Notes under the pieces: model-generated | Told to the model about the DNA's origin: nothing | The model's database searches: none | What the model saw: only the letters and a program-made list of their open reading frames with translations | DNA from: Porphyromonas gingivicanis JCM 15907 | GTDB lineage: Bacteria > Bacteroidota > Bacteroidia > Bacteroidales > Porphyromonadaceae | Reading direction: 5' to 3' | Length of the DNA: 64,000 bases | NCBI RefSeq assembly: GCF_000614585.1 | Contig: NZ_BAKX01000003.1 | Location: 62,001 to 126,000 of the forward strand | Translations under genes and position numbers: made by a program | In this document: positions 46,389 through 56,340 of the stretch, piece after piece | How positions within the stretch are numbered: the stretch's first letter is position 1 | Layout: every line of letters begins with the position of its first letter

Positions 46389-46903
46389 TTACTTTTTTGA
46401 GTATCCCATTTTTTTAAGCACTTGGTCGCTAATGTCAATACCAGGGTTGGCATAGATGATACCGAAGTGCCTCGGTCTAAAACGAGTTGGAAGCTATTTG
46501 CTTTTGAAATCTCCTTAATGGCTTCCCAAATCTCGTCTTGGATGGGTTTCATCATCTCGGTGCGTTTTTTGTAGAGTTCGCCTTCGGGACCAAAATACTT
46601 GGTCTGCAAGGCTGCGGCTTCTTGCTCCTTTTTTACGATTTGCTCTTCAGACTCTTTCTTTTGTTTGGCAGAAAGAAAAACTAAATCACTCTGATATTTT
46701 TTGTAGAGTGTTTCTGCCTCTGTCTGTAGTTTCTGTACCTCTTGTTGCCACTTCTTAGAGATTGTTTCTAACTGCTCATTCATCATTTCATAGTTAGGAA
46801 TGTTTTTCAAAATGTATTCCATATCTACGAGAGCATATTTTTGAGCAAAGGAAATCATTCCACAAGAGAGGAAAATGATAAGTGAAATAAGGATTCGTTT
46901 CAT
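46389..46903 (-). CDS. Skp/OmpH-family periplasmic chaperone (first copy), -1 frameshift near the 3' end
   Basis: About 171 residues after repair. Signal peptide MKRILISLIIFLSCGMISFA, then a coiled-coil body. The reading frame as given runs past the natural end to 46355. A frame change at about 46457-46459 (GTA-TC-ATC on the coding strand) restores IYANPGIDISDQVLKKMGYS, the expected end of this family, with TAA at 46389-46391. A missing A in GTAATC would explain it. An essential chaperone is unlikely to be a pseudogene. Directly follows bamA. Confidence 0.88.
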
Positions 46904-46984
46904 TGTTAGTTTACTATTAAAGGGTAAAACTTCTGTGTTCTTTTAGTAAGACGAGCTAAACCTCTTAGGGTTGCATACTGGTTG

Positions 46985-49699
46985 TTAAAATTCTTGTCCC
47001 AATATAAAGTGTACGTTACTTCCTCCACGAGTATTTGAGCCGTCAGGTCTGTCAAATCCATATCCCCAATCAAGCCCCAAGAGTCCAATCATCGGTAAAG
47101 TAATACGCACCCCGACACCTGCTGAACGTTTCAAGTTAAACGGATTTATATCAGCGATATTGCTCCAAGCATTTCCTGCTTCGAGGAAGGCAAGAGCCCA
47201 TACGTTAGTTTGTCCTTGAAAGAGGATGGGTACTCGAAGTTCGGTAGCTAAGCGAACGAAAGCAGTAGCATAATCGTAGTTACTTCCTGCAATACTACCA
47301 TTGCGGTAGCCTCGTAGACCGATAGATTCGTTCATATAGCCTCCTACATAGCTACTCATACCATCTCCTCCCATGTAGTAAGTGCCAAAAGGAGAACGTT
47401 TATAAGGATTGTAAGAACCTAAGATACCGATGTCGAAGCGGTTCATCAAAACGGGAGTGTATTGCACTATCTGCGGATTTGCCAAAGGAGTGAATACCTT
47501 ACCCGAAAATCTCCATTTGTGATACTCTACAAAACGATAACGATCGGCAGAAGGTAGACGAGGGTTAGAGTAGTCTATTTTATCAAAAAGGGAGTAGGGG
47601 GGAGTGGCCGAAACGGAGAGGGAAAACTCTGATCCTCTTCTCGTGTAAATTGGATTATCAATAGATGAGCGAGAGAAGGTTACTTGGAGGTTGAGGTCAT
47701 TGGCAGAGCCATCATGAAAGCCTTCAAAGGTATCGTATACCCAGTCTCTTAATAAGTAGTAATTGTAGTTGAGCGATGTGGTAAAGCGGAACCAGTTGTC
47801 GGGCCAATTCAAACGTTTTCCGTAGGTAATCGACCCACCTAAAATTTGTAGCGACTGGTTGGGATTGTAGGCTTTCTCTAATAGAGTGCCTTCGCCATAT
47901 CCTCCTCCATAGCCTCCATATCCGCCGTAACCGTATCCTCCATAGCCATATCCTCCATAATTGCCATAACCATAGGGATTGTAACCTATAGCTCCTATCT
48001 GATTGTTGTAGAATTTAGTGTCCAAGGCTGTTTGGCGAGAGTAGAACAAACGAGTGCTAAAGAAGTTCGGGCGCTTACCTCCAAACCAAGGGTCCATAAA
48101 TTGGATGCTATACTGCTGATAGTAGCGACCGTTTGTGGTGGCACTTACAGCCAAGGTTTGTCCATCTCCTTGCGGTATAAATCCCTTATACATACTGGGA
48201 TGGAAGAGGTTATAGATAGAGAAGTTGGTAAACTGAATACCAACACTTGCTATAAGTCCTGCTTGACTCCAACCGAAACTAAGCTCAAACTTATCGCTTC
48301 GTTTTGCTTCCAGATTATACTCAATATCCACTGTCCCATCTTGTGGGTTAGGAACAGGTTTAGGGATAGATTTTTCAGGGTCAAACTGATTCAATTGATT
48401 TAAGGACATCCAAGAAGTCATCAAATCTTCCTTGCTGAAGAGTTTGCCTGGTTTAGTAAAAAGCTCTCGGCGAATAACGTTGTCATAGACTAAATCATTA
48501 CCTTTTATGAGCACCTTATTGATGGTAGCTTGAGGACCTTCTACTACACGGAGATCAAGCATTACAGAGTCTGCTGTAACATTGGTCTCTATGGGGTCGA
48601 TGTGTGCAAAGATGTATCCATTGTTGTAGTAAAGGTTGGAAACAGCATCTTCGTCAGAGAGAAGGCGACTTTCCAACTTCTTTTGGTTGTAAAGTTCTCC
48701 TGCTTTGACACCCAATACTGCCATTAAGTAATCGGAAGAGTATTTTGTATTGCCGACAAATCGGAGGTCTTTTATGTAGTATTTCTTGCCCTCATCTATT
48801 TGGATGCGTATCTTTACTCGCTTGTCATTGCCCGAAACAGGAGTTACTTCTTCCGAAACGATTTCAGCATCTCTGTAACCCGCTTCGTGGTAACGAGCTA
48901 CGAGTTTTTCCAAATCGGCTTTGTATTCGGTTTCGATATACTTTTTGGGGCTAAATATCTCTACAATGCTCGACCAAAATCTACCTTTTGATAGGTTGAA
49001 CACTTCATTGGTCTGTTTCATAGCTGCTCTAAGAGCATTGTCCGATAGTGCCTTATTGCCTACGAACTCGATATTGTCGACCTTTATTTTGTTTTTCTTG
49101 TCAATATTGACGGTAACTAATACATAACCTTGTCGGGACAAATCGGTTTGCTGCTGTACCTCAACAGCCATATTGCTATACCCTTGTTCTTCAAAGTACT
49201 TTTTTATGATTTGTTTAGTGCGGTCTACGATGTTAGGGGTTAATTGCATTTCGGCACGAAGCCCTGTGCGTTGCTCCAATTCCTTGCGTTCAGATTGTTT
49301 TACCCCTACGTAGTTAATAGAAGATATTTTAGGGCGTTGCTTAAGACGAATTTCTACCCAAATGTCGCTTCCTTGCTCTTTGGCGATTACTACCTGGGCA
49401 TTGTCGAAATATCCATTGCGCATAAAACGACGCACCGCATCGCTGAAAGCAATACCGGGAATCTCTACTACATCTCCTACATTAAGTCCAGAGAGACTGA
49501 TAAGTACAGAGGAAGCATAGCCTTCGCCTCCAAGAATCTTGATGTCGGCAATGCGACGACTCACAGGGCGTAAGTAGTCAACTTGAAAAGGGGCAGAAGG
49601 TTTTTGCAGGGTGCTATCTTGCTGGGCTTTTACCGCAGGAGAAGCTATTGCTATAACCCCAGATAAAAAGAGTATTTTGAAAAGACTATTTTTCTTCAT
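46985..49699 (-). CDS. bamA: Outer membrane protein assembly factor BamA
   Basis: Core of the machine that inserts beta-barrel proteins in the outer membrane. About 904 residues: signal peptide (MKKNSLFKILFLSGVIAIAS, cut near VKA), five POTRA domains (about 50-440) and a 16-stranded C-terminal barrel ending GSNVHFILGQEF, with the terminal Phe expected of a barrel protein. The VRGF-type lid motif appears as IGLRGYRNGSIAG. A Gly/Tyr-rich insert of about 35 residues lies in the barrel (near 570-605), probably in an extracellular loop. Lies between uppS and two ompH genes, the usual arrangement in Porphyromonas. An upstream in-frame Met would extend the signal peptide by seven residues. Confidence 0.95.
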   Translation of the reverse strand: MKKNSLFKILFLSGVIAIASPAVKAQQDSTLQKPSAPFQVDYLRPVSRRIADIKILGGEGYASSVLISLSGLNVGDVVEIPGIAFSDAVRRFMRNGYFDNAQVVIAKEQGSDIWVEIRLKQRPKISSINYVGVKQSERKELEQRTGLRAEMQLTPNIVDRTKQIIKKYFEEQGYSNMAVEVQQQTDLSRQGYVLVTVNIDKKNKIKVDNIEFVGNKALSDNALRAAMKQTNEVFNLSKGRFWSSIVEIFSPKKYIETEYKADLEKLVARYHEAGYRDAEIVSEEVTPVSGNDKRVKIRIQIDEGKKYYIKDLRFVGNTKYSSDYLMAVLGVKAGELYNQKKLESRLLSDEDAVSNLYYNNGYIFAHIDPIETNVTADSVMLDLRVVEGPQATINKVLIKGNDLVYDNVIRRELFTKPGKLFSKEDLMTSWMSLNQLNQFDPEKSIPKPVPNPQDGTVDIEYNLEAKRSDKFELSFGWSQAGLIASVGIQFTNFSIYNLFHPSMYKGFIPQGDGQTLAVSATTNGRYYQQYSIQFMDPWFGGKRPNFFSTRLFYSRQTALDTKFYNNQIGAIGYNPYGYGNYGGYGYGGYGYGGYGGYGGGYGEGTLLEKAYNPNQSLQILGGSITYGKRLNWPDNWFRFTTSLNYNYYLLRDWVYDTFEGFHDGSANDLNLQVTFSRSSIDNPIYTRRGSEFSLSVSATPPYSLFDKIDYSNPRLPSADRYRFVEYHKWRFSGKVFTPLANPQIVQYTPVLMNRFDIGILGSYNPYKRSPFGTYYMGGDGMSSYVGGYMNESIGLRGYRNGSIAGSNYDYATAFVRLATELRVPILFQGQTNVWALAFLEAGNAWSNIADINPFNLKRSAGVGVRITLPMIGLLGLDWGYGFDRPDGSNTRGGSNVHFILGQEF
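47890..47990 (-). repeat. Gly/Tyr-rich repeat inside bamA
   Basis: This part of bamA encodes repeats of GYGG and GGYGG type. At the DNA level it is a run of CCTCCATA/CCATAGCC-type units on the plus strand. Repeats of this kind can vary in length between strains. Confidence 0.7.
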
Positions 49700-49710
49700 A
49701 AAGTATATCT

Positions 49711-50484
49711 TTAGAGGCAATCTAACTCCTCTTTTAGGTCATTGTTATCTTTGGCATCAATCCTTCCAAATCGTCTGTGACGTAAGGCATAACTATCTAA
49801 TGCCTCTTGTAAATCGCAAGCATCGAAGTCTGGCCATAGTGTTTCCGTAAAAAAAAGCTCAGTGTAAGCCAACTGGTAAAGTAGAAAATTGCTTATTCTC
49901 AGCTCTCCTCCCGTCCGTATCAATAGGTCTGGATCGGGGATATCTTTTGTCGAGAGATAGGGTTCTATGGCGTTGGCATTGCTTAGCAAGGTAGATGTTT
50001 TCACTTTGCCACTCTCGATCTCTTGCACTGCACTATGTAGTGCGTGGTTAATCTCCCAGCGAGCAGAGTAACTGAGTCCTACTATTAGGGTCAAAATATC
50101 ATTGTTTGCTGTTTTGCTTACCGCATCCAATAGCTTACGACGAGTACTCTCGGGCAGACGCATAATATCTCCGATGGGAAAGATGCGCACCCCTTGAGCT
50201 GACAATTCTTCTGCATAAGTATCTAAACTTTCTGCCATCAAAATCATCAAAGCCTCTACTTCTTCGCTGGGTCTCTGCCAGTTTTCAGAGCTAAAAGCAT
50301 AAACAGAAAGATATTTTACACCCTGCTTGATAGCTTCGGCTACTGTCCTATGAAGTGCCTCCACACCAGCAAAGTGTCCTTTGGAACGGCTCATGCCTTG
50401 CCGTACAGCCCAACGACCATTACCATCCATTATAATAGCAACGTGACGAGGTCCTAACTGTGTATCTACTTGCTTACTTGTCAT
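49711..50484 (-). CDS. uppS: Undecaprenyl diphosphate synthase
   Basis: Makes the C55 lipid carrier for peptidoglycan, LPS and O-antigen by adding isopentenyl units to farnesyl diphosphate (cis-prenyltransferase). The 257 residues carry MDGNGRWA (19-26) with catalytic Asp20, SxGHxxG as SKGHFAGVEAL, and the C-terminal substrate motif LLIRTGGELRISNFLLYQ and FFTETLWPDF. Full length. The start overlaps the porG stop by 11 nt and the stop lies 12 nt before the bamA start. Confidence 0.97.
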   Translation of the reverse strand: MTSKQVDTQLGPRHVAIIMDGNGRWAVRQGMSRSKGHFAGVEALHRTVAEAIKQGVKYLSVYAFSSENWQRPSEEVEALMILMAESLDTYAEELSAQGVRIFPIGDIMRLPESTRRKLLDAVSKTANNDILTLIVGLSYSARWEINHALHSAVQEIESGKVKTSTLLSNANAIEPYLSTKDIPDPDLLIRTGGELRISNFLLYQLAYTELFFTETLWPDFDACDLQEALDSYALRHRRFGRIDAKDNNDLKEELDCL

Positions 50485-51175
50485 TATTGCATCGGGTAGC
50501 TTGTTTCTGAAACTCGTAAGAAATACCTAGCATCAATCGCACCATACCATCTCCCCCTTTCAATAGAGACGAATTGACGTGGTAAGGGTTGCGGAGAATT
50601 TTTGAGGAGGTAGAAGAAGTATCTAATCTATCGGAGAAAAAGTGCGTTCCTTCGACATAGGCAAAAAAGTTCAGCCGATTTCTTAGTTTATACTTTATAC
50701 CTAAAGCTAAATTTACTCCAGGGTGAAGTAAGGCTTGGGAGTGCTGTACACTAAATCCTAACGTAGCTCCAGCCGCAATGTAGGGGGTAAGGCGACGAGT
50801 TTGTAGAAAAGGGAACTTGTCACTATACGGATAGAAGTTATACTCCGAACGTAACACGATACCCACTCCATGGAGTGTGAATGAGGCCTGACTTCCGTTG
50901 GGAAAATGGTTACCTCTAAATCTTTTGGAGTTCCCATTTAGTTGGAAATAGTTCATGTATCCTGAAAAAGCAAGTCTCAAATTATGATTGTAACGGAAAA
51001 TACCTTCTAAACTTGCTCCCATAGCTTTGAACGGATTGCTGGGGTTGGCATCTCCCAAATAGGCAGTTGCTCCACCCGAAACTCCGACTTCATAACGATA
51101 CTCTTGCGCTTTCATTTGTATGGAATAGCACAAGACTCCGATAAGTAGAATAGAACTATACCGAAAGAGCGTCAT
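50474..51175 (-). CDS. porG: DUF6089 outer-membrane beta-barrel protein, probable PorG of the type IX secretion system
   Basis: A 233-residue protein with a signal peptide (about 1-23, cut near KAQ) and alternating beta-strand patterns of a small barrel (VGVSGGATAYLGDANPSN, then several aromatic-rich strands). In P. gingivalis, the gene before uppS, bamA and ompH is porG (PG0189), an outer-membrane component that attaches to the PorK/PorN ring. Size, fold and neighbours agree. The name rests on context plus family resemblance, not on a direct alignment. No other por gene is in the window. Confidence 0.8.
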   Translation of the reverse strand: MTLFRYSSILLIGVLCYSIQMKAQEYRYEVGVSGGATAYLGDANPSNPFKAMGASLEGIFRYNHNLRLAFSGYMNYFQLNGNSKRFRGNHFPNGSQASFTLHGVGIVLRSEYNFYPYSDKFPFLQTRRLTPYIAAGATLGFSVQHSQALLHPGVNLALGIKYKLRNRLNFFAYVEGTHFFSDRLDTSSTSSKILRNPYHVNSSLLKGGDGMVRLMLGISYEFQKQATRCNNDK

Positions 51176-51210
51176 TCGTAGCTTTGTAATAGGTTCCGTT
51201 TTGATTTATC

Positions 51211-52605
51211 CTATTCGGTGTAAATACGAGGTGTTCCTTTCCAAATATCTACAGGAATGCTCCCATCTTGTAGCATGCCGCCTAAAAGATAGAGAGTGTG
51301 AGGAGTGGCAAAATAGCCTATTAAATGTTTAGATCGAATTCCAAATGGAGTAGGAGGAAGCATTAAAGTTCCATTGCCCTCAGTCCAAGCTACCCCTTTG
51401 TCGTCAGAGAAGAAAACTTTCATTTGTGGGTTAGCCTCTGTAAAATGGGCGGGAAAGAGGCAATACATCCGTCCTATTGTTTCATCGTATAGAAGAACAG
51501 GCTCATGAACACTTACTCCCAAATTACTCCCTTCTGGAGAGGGAAGGCGTAGCCAGTCTTTTCCAGAGGTGGAGGTCCATGTTTGAGCTTTTTGAGAGGT
51601 GCCGTTTTTGAGGTGAGAACCCACAAGTACAAGCATTGGGTGCTGTGCTACTTTCATAGATATGGATGTGAAATTTTCTATGGGGAAGTCCTCTGGAACA
51701 AGTTCTCCTGATACAACGGACGAACCTTCCAATGTCCCAAAATGGAGTTTGTTGGTTGAGCCATTGCGAAGTATAAGGGCAATGGTTGACTTCTTCTCTC
51801 CTGGTTCTACGAAGGAGCCTAAAATAGACACAACACTTGATCCGATGTTCGCAGAAGCCCACTCCGTAAAGTCTGTCGATGACAGATAGAAATCGTCGTT
51901 TTCAGTGAGTAAACAAGCTACTCCAAAAGGAGTTATAGTTACATCCTTTACGCTTCCCTCAAGTCCTGTTGTATTGATAAGTGTCCATTGACTGGGATTG
52001 CTCTTAGAACTCGCATATACAACTGTTTTGTTCGCCGTGTTGCCCACGAAGAGTAAGAGTTTATCTTGATGCTCTTTCAAAAGGAGCTTTTTCACGTTTG
52101 TAAGGTTAGGAATTTGTGCTCCACTAACAACTTGCCAATTGAATGTTTGAGGGTCGTACGAGTAGGTTCTAATATCTAACTTGTACTCTTTATTCATATT
52201 CTTGGCAGAATTGGAGAGTTGAATGCTAACTCCCTGCTTCCAATTCACAAAAGAAAGAGAGTCATTGCTACCAGAGGTCTCTTGTTTCCCTCCGATGATG
52301 AATTTTACCTGTGCATCGCTATGGCGAGCTAACACTACTTTTACTGAGTCTAATGCCAAGTCCTTAGGCAGGAGATGTGCATTGTAAATAATTCCTTCAC
52401 GGTGATCTATTGAGAAGAACGTGTTTTTTAGATTAGGATTGTCTTTGTCTTCAATACGTAAGGAGGTTATCTGTACCGATTCTAAATCAGGATTCTTTAT
52501 TTCCTTGGGAGATATACATCCTCCTAAAAGAAGCGTTCCTAAGAAAAGACTGCAAAAAGCAATCTTGGTTACTATTTTATAGTGTAAACTCATACTGCTT
52601 ACCAT
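51211..52605 (-). CDS. DUF6242-type lipoprotein
   Basis: A 464-residue exported lipoprotein. A hydrophobic N terminus leads to a lipobox LLGGC with Cys at residue 30 (26 if the second Met at 52593 is used). The rest looks like repeated beta-propeller blades: short segments with W-T-I/W-L patterns (SQWTLINTTG, DWLRLPSPEG, VAWTEGNGTL) spaced along the C-terminal two-thirds. A lipoprotein sits at this place before porG in P. gingivalis as well. Function unknown; a surface or T9SS-associated role would be speculation. Confidence 0.75.
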   Translation of the reverse strand: MVSSMSLHYKIVTKIAFCSLFLGTLLLGGCISPKEIKNPDLESVQITSLRIEDKDNPNLKNTFFSIDHREGIIYNAHLLPKDLALDSVKVVLARHSDAQVKFIIGGKQETSGSNDSLSFVNWKQGVSIQLSNSAKNMNKEYKLDIRTYSYDPQTFNWQVVSGAQIPNLTNVKKLLLKEHQDKLLLFVGNTANKTVVYASSKSNPSQWTLINTTGLEGSVKDVTITPFGVACLLTENDDFYLSSTDFTEWASANIGSSVVSILGSFVEPGEKKSTIALILRNGSTNKLHFGTLEGSSVVSGELVPEDFPIENFTSISMKVAQHPMLVLVGSHLKNGTSQKAQTWTSTSGKDWLRLPSPEGSNLGVSVHEPVLLYDETIGRMYCLFPAHFTEANPQMKVFFSDDKGVAWTEGNGTLMLPPTPFGIRSKHLIGYFATPHTLYLLGGMLQDGSIPVDIWKGTPRIYTE

Positions 52606-52655
52606 CTTAATTATCTACAAAGATAAGATTTATCACTGATTAGAAAATTATAGCC

Positions 52656-53948
52656 CTAAATTTCTATTCCAACCCGTGTTGCATCTTCCCAGAAGAGAGG
52701 GTAACTCTTGCTTACAACGCTGGCATCGTCGAAATGGAGGTTATAGCCTTTTAGCAAAGCTATAGACCAAGCCATGGGTAAACGATGGTCTTGTAAAGTA
52801 CATACAGAGATATTCTCCTCGGAGGAGTTTTTTTTACCTCTCCACATTATAGAACTTGAAGTCTCTTCTACTATGAAGCCCAATGATTGGGCAACATCGG
52901 AGAGTGCGGAGAGGCGATCCGATTCTTTCAAACGTACCCCTCCTATTTGATTGAAAAAGAAAGATTGTCCTTGCATAAGGACTGTTACAAATAGGGCGGG
53001 GAACAGATCAGGATAGTCTTTGAGGATAGGTTGGTAGAGTAGAGGGGTGGAGGCGGAGACTCTTTTTAGTAGTATCCCTCCGTTTTCTATATAGTGTGTT
53101 TGTACTCCTAAAGGAAGCATTAGATCAGCCACTTTCTTATCACCTTGAGTATCGAATTTAGTTAGATGTGGAATAAATAGCCTCGTTTCAAGGGGAAGTA
53201 TGGCTGTCCATCCATAGATATAAGAGGCTGCACTCCAGTCCCCTTCTATTTTTTCTCCCATATTCATTAAAGCCTCTCGGTTATAGGGTTTGTTTTGGAT
53301 AAGAACCCCTTCTTTATTCAGAGTGAATAGTGCTCCAGCTCGATGCATCATACTTAGAGTCATTGCAATATAGGGCTTGCTGGGAGCATCTGCCGAGAGA
53401 GGAACAAATAGAGGAGAGGAGAGATAGGGAGCTATTAAGAGAAGTGCGGTAATGAATTGACTGCTTAGACTCCCTATTTCAGGTGCTATATCTCCTCCTC
53501 GTAAGGGGTGCAACGAAGGGCTTACTACCAACGAGGTGGAGGATACTTTTTCATTGCCCCAACTACCAGATACGTTCGCACCCAACTCAGAGAGAGCTTC
53601 TATCAGTGGCTGTAGGGGGCGTTGTCGCAAACGCTGTGTAGCAGAAAAAGATACCCTCCCTTGAGTCGTGAGAGAAGCAACCGCTAAAACAAAGCGAAGC
53701 ACTGTACCTGCAGCACCCACATCAATGATACTTGTTTCGGAACTATTGGCTTTTTGTAGGTTCGTTTGAGGAATGCTTTCAAGTGCTGATAGCATTAGAT
53801 TTATATCATCGGGTATTTGAGCTTTTTGCCACCGAGCATAAAACTTCTTTTTGACAAATGGTAATACTCCTGCCAAATAAGCCATAACAAAGAGACGGTT
53901 GGTAAAGCTCTTGGAAGGAGGTAGATGCTGTATAACGATGGGAGACAT
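52656..53948 (-). CDS. aroA: 3-phosphoshikimate 1-carboxyvinyltransferase (EPSP synthase)
   Basis: Shikimate pathway enzyme that joins PEP and shikimate 3-phosphate. About 430 residues. It begins IVIQHLPPSKSFTNRL, with the substrate-binding Lys and Ser; later come GSLSSQFITALLL and RLKESDRLSAL (near 342). The first 60 residues are more diverged than in most homologues. The start at 53948 is chosen so that the protein begins close to the first strand; a Met four codons upstream is possible. The gene lies 27 nt after the ABC exporter. Confidence 0.93.
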   Translation of the reverse strand: MSPIVIQHLPPSKSFTNRLFVMAYLAGVLPFVKKKFYARWQKAQIPDDINLMLSALESIPQTNLQKANSSETSIIDVGAAGTVLRFVLAVASLTTQGRVSFSATQRLRQRPLQPLIEALSELGANVSGSWGNEKVSSTSLVVSPSLHPLRGGDIAPEIGSLSSQFITALLLIAPYLSSPLFVPLSADAPSKPYIAMTLSMMHRAGALFTLNKEGVLIQNKPYNREALMNMGEKIEGDWSAASYIYGWTAILPLETRLFIPHLTKFDTQGDKKVADLMLPLGVQTHYIENGGILLKRVSASTPLLYQPILKDYPDLFPALFVTVLMQGQSFFFNQIGGVRLKESDRLSALSDVAQSLGFIVEETSSSIMWRGKKNSSEENISVCTLQDHRLPMAWSIALLKGYNLHFDDASVVSKSYPLFWEDATRVGIEI

Positions 53949-53975
53949 ATCTCTATGCAAGCAAAAAGGCTTGGT

Positions 53976-55838
53976 TTATAGAGTTTGACTTGACTGCATT
54001 TTATAGAGACGAGAATAGGCTCCACCTAAAGACAAAAGTTCTTGGTGAGAGCCTTGCTCTATGATGCGCCCTTTGTCTAAAACGCAGATAATATCGGCAT
54101 TGACTATGGTGGTCAATCGGTGGGCTATAACGATAGTGGTGCGGTCTTTCAAAAGATTTTCAATAGCTTCTTGTACCAAGCGTTCAGAATGATTATCCAA
54201 AGATGAGGTTGCTTCGTCCAATATTAAAATAGCAGGGTTTTTTAGAACAGCACGGGCAATACTCAAGCGCTGTCTCTCACCACCGCTTAATCGACAACCT
54301 CTATCGCCAATGTTGGTGTGGTATCCCTCTGTTAAATTTTGGATGTATTCGTGAGCATTGGCTATTTTGGCAGCATTGAGTACTTCCTCTTGGGTGGCTG
54401 TTTCTGGAGAGAAAGCTATGTTGTTGTAGACTGTGTCGTTAAAGAGTATGGGCTCCTGATTGACGTTGCCAATGAGGGAGCGTAGGGCATCTAAATCTAC
54501 CTCTCGGATGTCTGTTCCGTCTATTGTGATGCGACCTTCGGTAACATCCCAAAACCGGGGGATAAGGTCTACCAACGTGCTTTTTCCCGCTCCTGAAGCT
54601 CCTACGAGCGCTACTGTTTGTCCTTTTTTGATGGTTAGATTGAGGTCTTTCAGAATCCATTTTTCGGGAGAGTATCTAAAGGATACGTTTTCGAGTCGAA
54701 TCTCTCGGTCGAAGTGGAGCGGTTTAGGTTGCTCTGGGCTTTTTATCGGATTTTCAATATCCAAAATCCGTTCGATACGCTCCATGGAGGCCATACCCTT
54801 TTGGATAGCGTAGGAGGCACGACTAAGCTCTTTGGCAGGGTTGATAATGCTGTAAAAAACAATTAGATAGTATATGAAAGTTGGGGCAGAAATCATACTT
54901 GTACCCTCTAAGATGAGACTACCTCCATACCACAAAATAATGGCTATTGTAATTGTTCCCAATAATTCACTAACGGGGTGTGCCAGTTGTTGGCGCTCGT
55001 AGACTTTTGTAACAACCTCTTTGTACTCCTCGTTGGTTTTGTGAAAGCGTGTTTTTATTTTACTCTCTGCACGGAAGGCTTTAATGATGCGTAGACCTCC
55101 AAGCGTTTCTTCTACTTGAGACATCAAGGTCCCCCACATATTCTGTCCCACCAGACTCTGGCGTCTTAGCTTTCTTCCTATTACTCCCATAATATAGCCA
55201 GCTGGAGGGAGTACAACGAAAACAAAGAGGGTAAGTTGCCAACTTAGGGTAAAAAGTGCTATGAGATAGATGAGCAGAAGGATAGGATTTTTAATCATCA
55301 TATCCAATGTCTCTACAATAGTCCACTCCACGTCTCCGACATCTCCTGAGATGCGAGCCAATATGTCGCCTTTATGCTCTTCAGCCATAAAGGCAATGGG
55401 TAATGTGGTTATCTTGTCGTTGAGCTTGTTTCTCAAATCTCGCACCACGCCTGTACGCACGGGGATAAGACTCCAAAGTCCGAAGTAAGTAACCGTTACT
55501 TTTAGTAGAGTCATCCCTATTAAATAGAGACATAGTACTATGAGTGTCGTACTGGCTCCGTAAGAGGCGATAAGAGTCTCTATGTAGTAGCTGAAATTAT
55601 TGGTTAGGGCGTTACCCCATTCGGAGAGTGTTTTTATACCCTCGTAGGGTATGCTGTCTAAGGGAATGTATTGATGACCGCCTTCGCTTAATCCAAAAAG
55701 AATTTTCAAGATGGGCATAATAAGCGAGAAGGCCAATAGGTTGAGCAGTGCTGCGAGGATATTAAGTACTACGCTTAGCCATAGATAGGCTTTGTAGGGC
55801 CAAACGTAATGTTTTACGATGCGGAAGTAACGCTTCAT
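53976..55838 (-). CDS. ABC exporter with fused membrane and ATPase domains (MsbA-like)
   Basis: A 620-residue half-transporter. Six membrane segments (about 15-330) precede the ATPase domain, which has Walker A LVGASGAGKST (about 405-413), signature LSGGERQR and Walker B ILILDEATSSLD, plus the H-loop IAHRL. The layout is that of MsbA and related lipid flippases or drug exporters. Its place beside aroA, porG and bamA suggests an envelope role, and MsbA-like lipid A or lipid export is the likeliest function. The substrate cannot be proven from sequence. Confidence 0.92.
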   Translation of the reverse strand: MKRYFRIVKHYVWPYKAYLWLSVVLNILAALLNLLAFSLIMPILKILFGLSEGGHQYIPLDSIPYEGIKTLSEWGNALTNNFSYYIETLIASYGASTTLIVLCLYLIGMTLLKVTVTYFGLWSLIPVRTGVVRDLRNKLNDKITTLPIAFMAEEHKGDILARISGDVGDVEWTIVETLDMMIKNPILLLIYLIALFTLSWQLTLFVFVVLPPAGYIMGVIGRKLRRQSLVGQNMWGTLMSQVEETLGGLRIIKAFRAESKIKTRFHKTNEEYKEVVTKVYERQQLAHPVSELLGTITIAIILWYGGSLILEGTSMISAPTFIYYLIVFYSIINPAKELSRASYAIQKGMASMERIERILDIENPIKSPEQPKPLHFDREIRLENVSFRYSPEKWILKDLNLTIKKGQTVALVGASGAGKSTLVDLIPRFWDVTEGRITIDGTDIREVDLDALRSLIGNVNQEPILFNDTVYNNIAFSPETATQEEVLNAAKIANAHEYIQNLTEGYHTNIGDRGCRLSGGERQRLSIARAVLKNPAILILDEATSSLDNHSERLVQEAIENLLKDRTTIVIAHRLTTIVNADIICVLDKGRIIEQGSHQELLSLGGAYSRLYKMQSSQTL

Positions 55839-56171
55839 TTCAGTGTGTCAATAATTTTTGTCTCAAGATTTCTATTTTGCCTTACCTTGTTAAGAAAGTC
55901 TTCAATGCAATATATATAGAGCTTCTCAAGAATATTCCACAAAAGTACACTTTTGGCAAGAGATGACGAAAGGGCGCTAGCGGAGTTTGAAAAAGGGCAA
56001 CGGGGGGCTTAGGACGGCTTGAGGGAAAAGAGGCTTCGATAAGCTGTAAGGAGTTTGTGGAAGGGCGACAGTGAGGGACATGATGCTCCCTATACATAGA
56101 AACCTATTAGACGATACTTTCAAGAGCCTACCTCCTCGATGCAAAACCATATGAGCAAACTATAGAAAGGT

Positions 56172-56237
56172 TCTGTGCAAACCTTTCAAACCTTCTGTGT
56201 AAACTATTCAAAGGGTTATGGGTACTGAAGAGCAAGA
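56172..56237. repeat. 22-nt periodic repeat array E
   Basis: Units at 56172 (TCTGTGC), 56194 (TCTGTGT) and 56216 (TTATGGG). The order and text match array F closely: CAAACCTTCTGTGTAAAC (56187-56204) is repeated exactly at 62043-62060. Confidence 0.75.
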
Positions 56238-56332
56238 GAATGGAGTAAGAAAAAAAGAGTCTACATAAGAGAAAGAGAGGGGTAAAGCAGAGGGCAAAAA
56301 GGGTAAAGTGAAAATATATCAATGAAATTAGT

Positions 56333-56340
56333 TAGCTTTG
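56333..56340 (+). promoter_or_regulatory. Possible -7 element of the DUF4831 gene
   Basis: TAGCTTTG fits TAnnTTTG and gives a leader of about 16 nt. No -33 box is clear. Confidence 0.4.
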
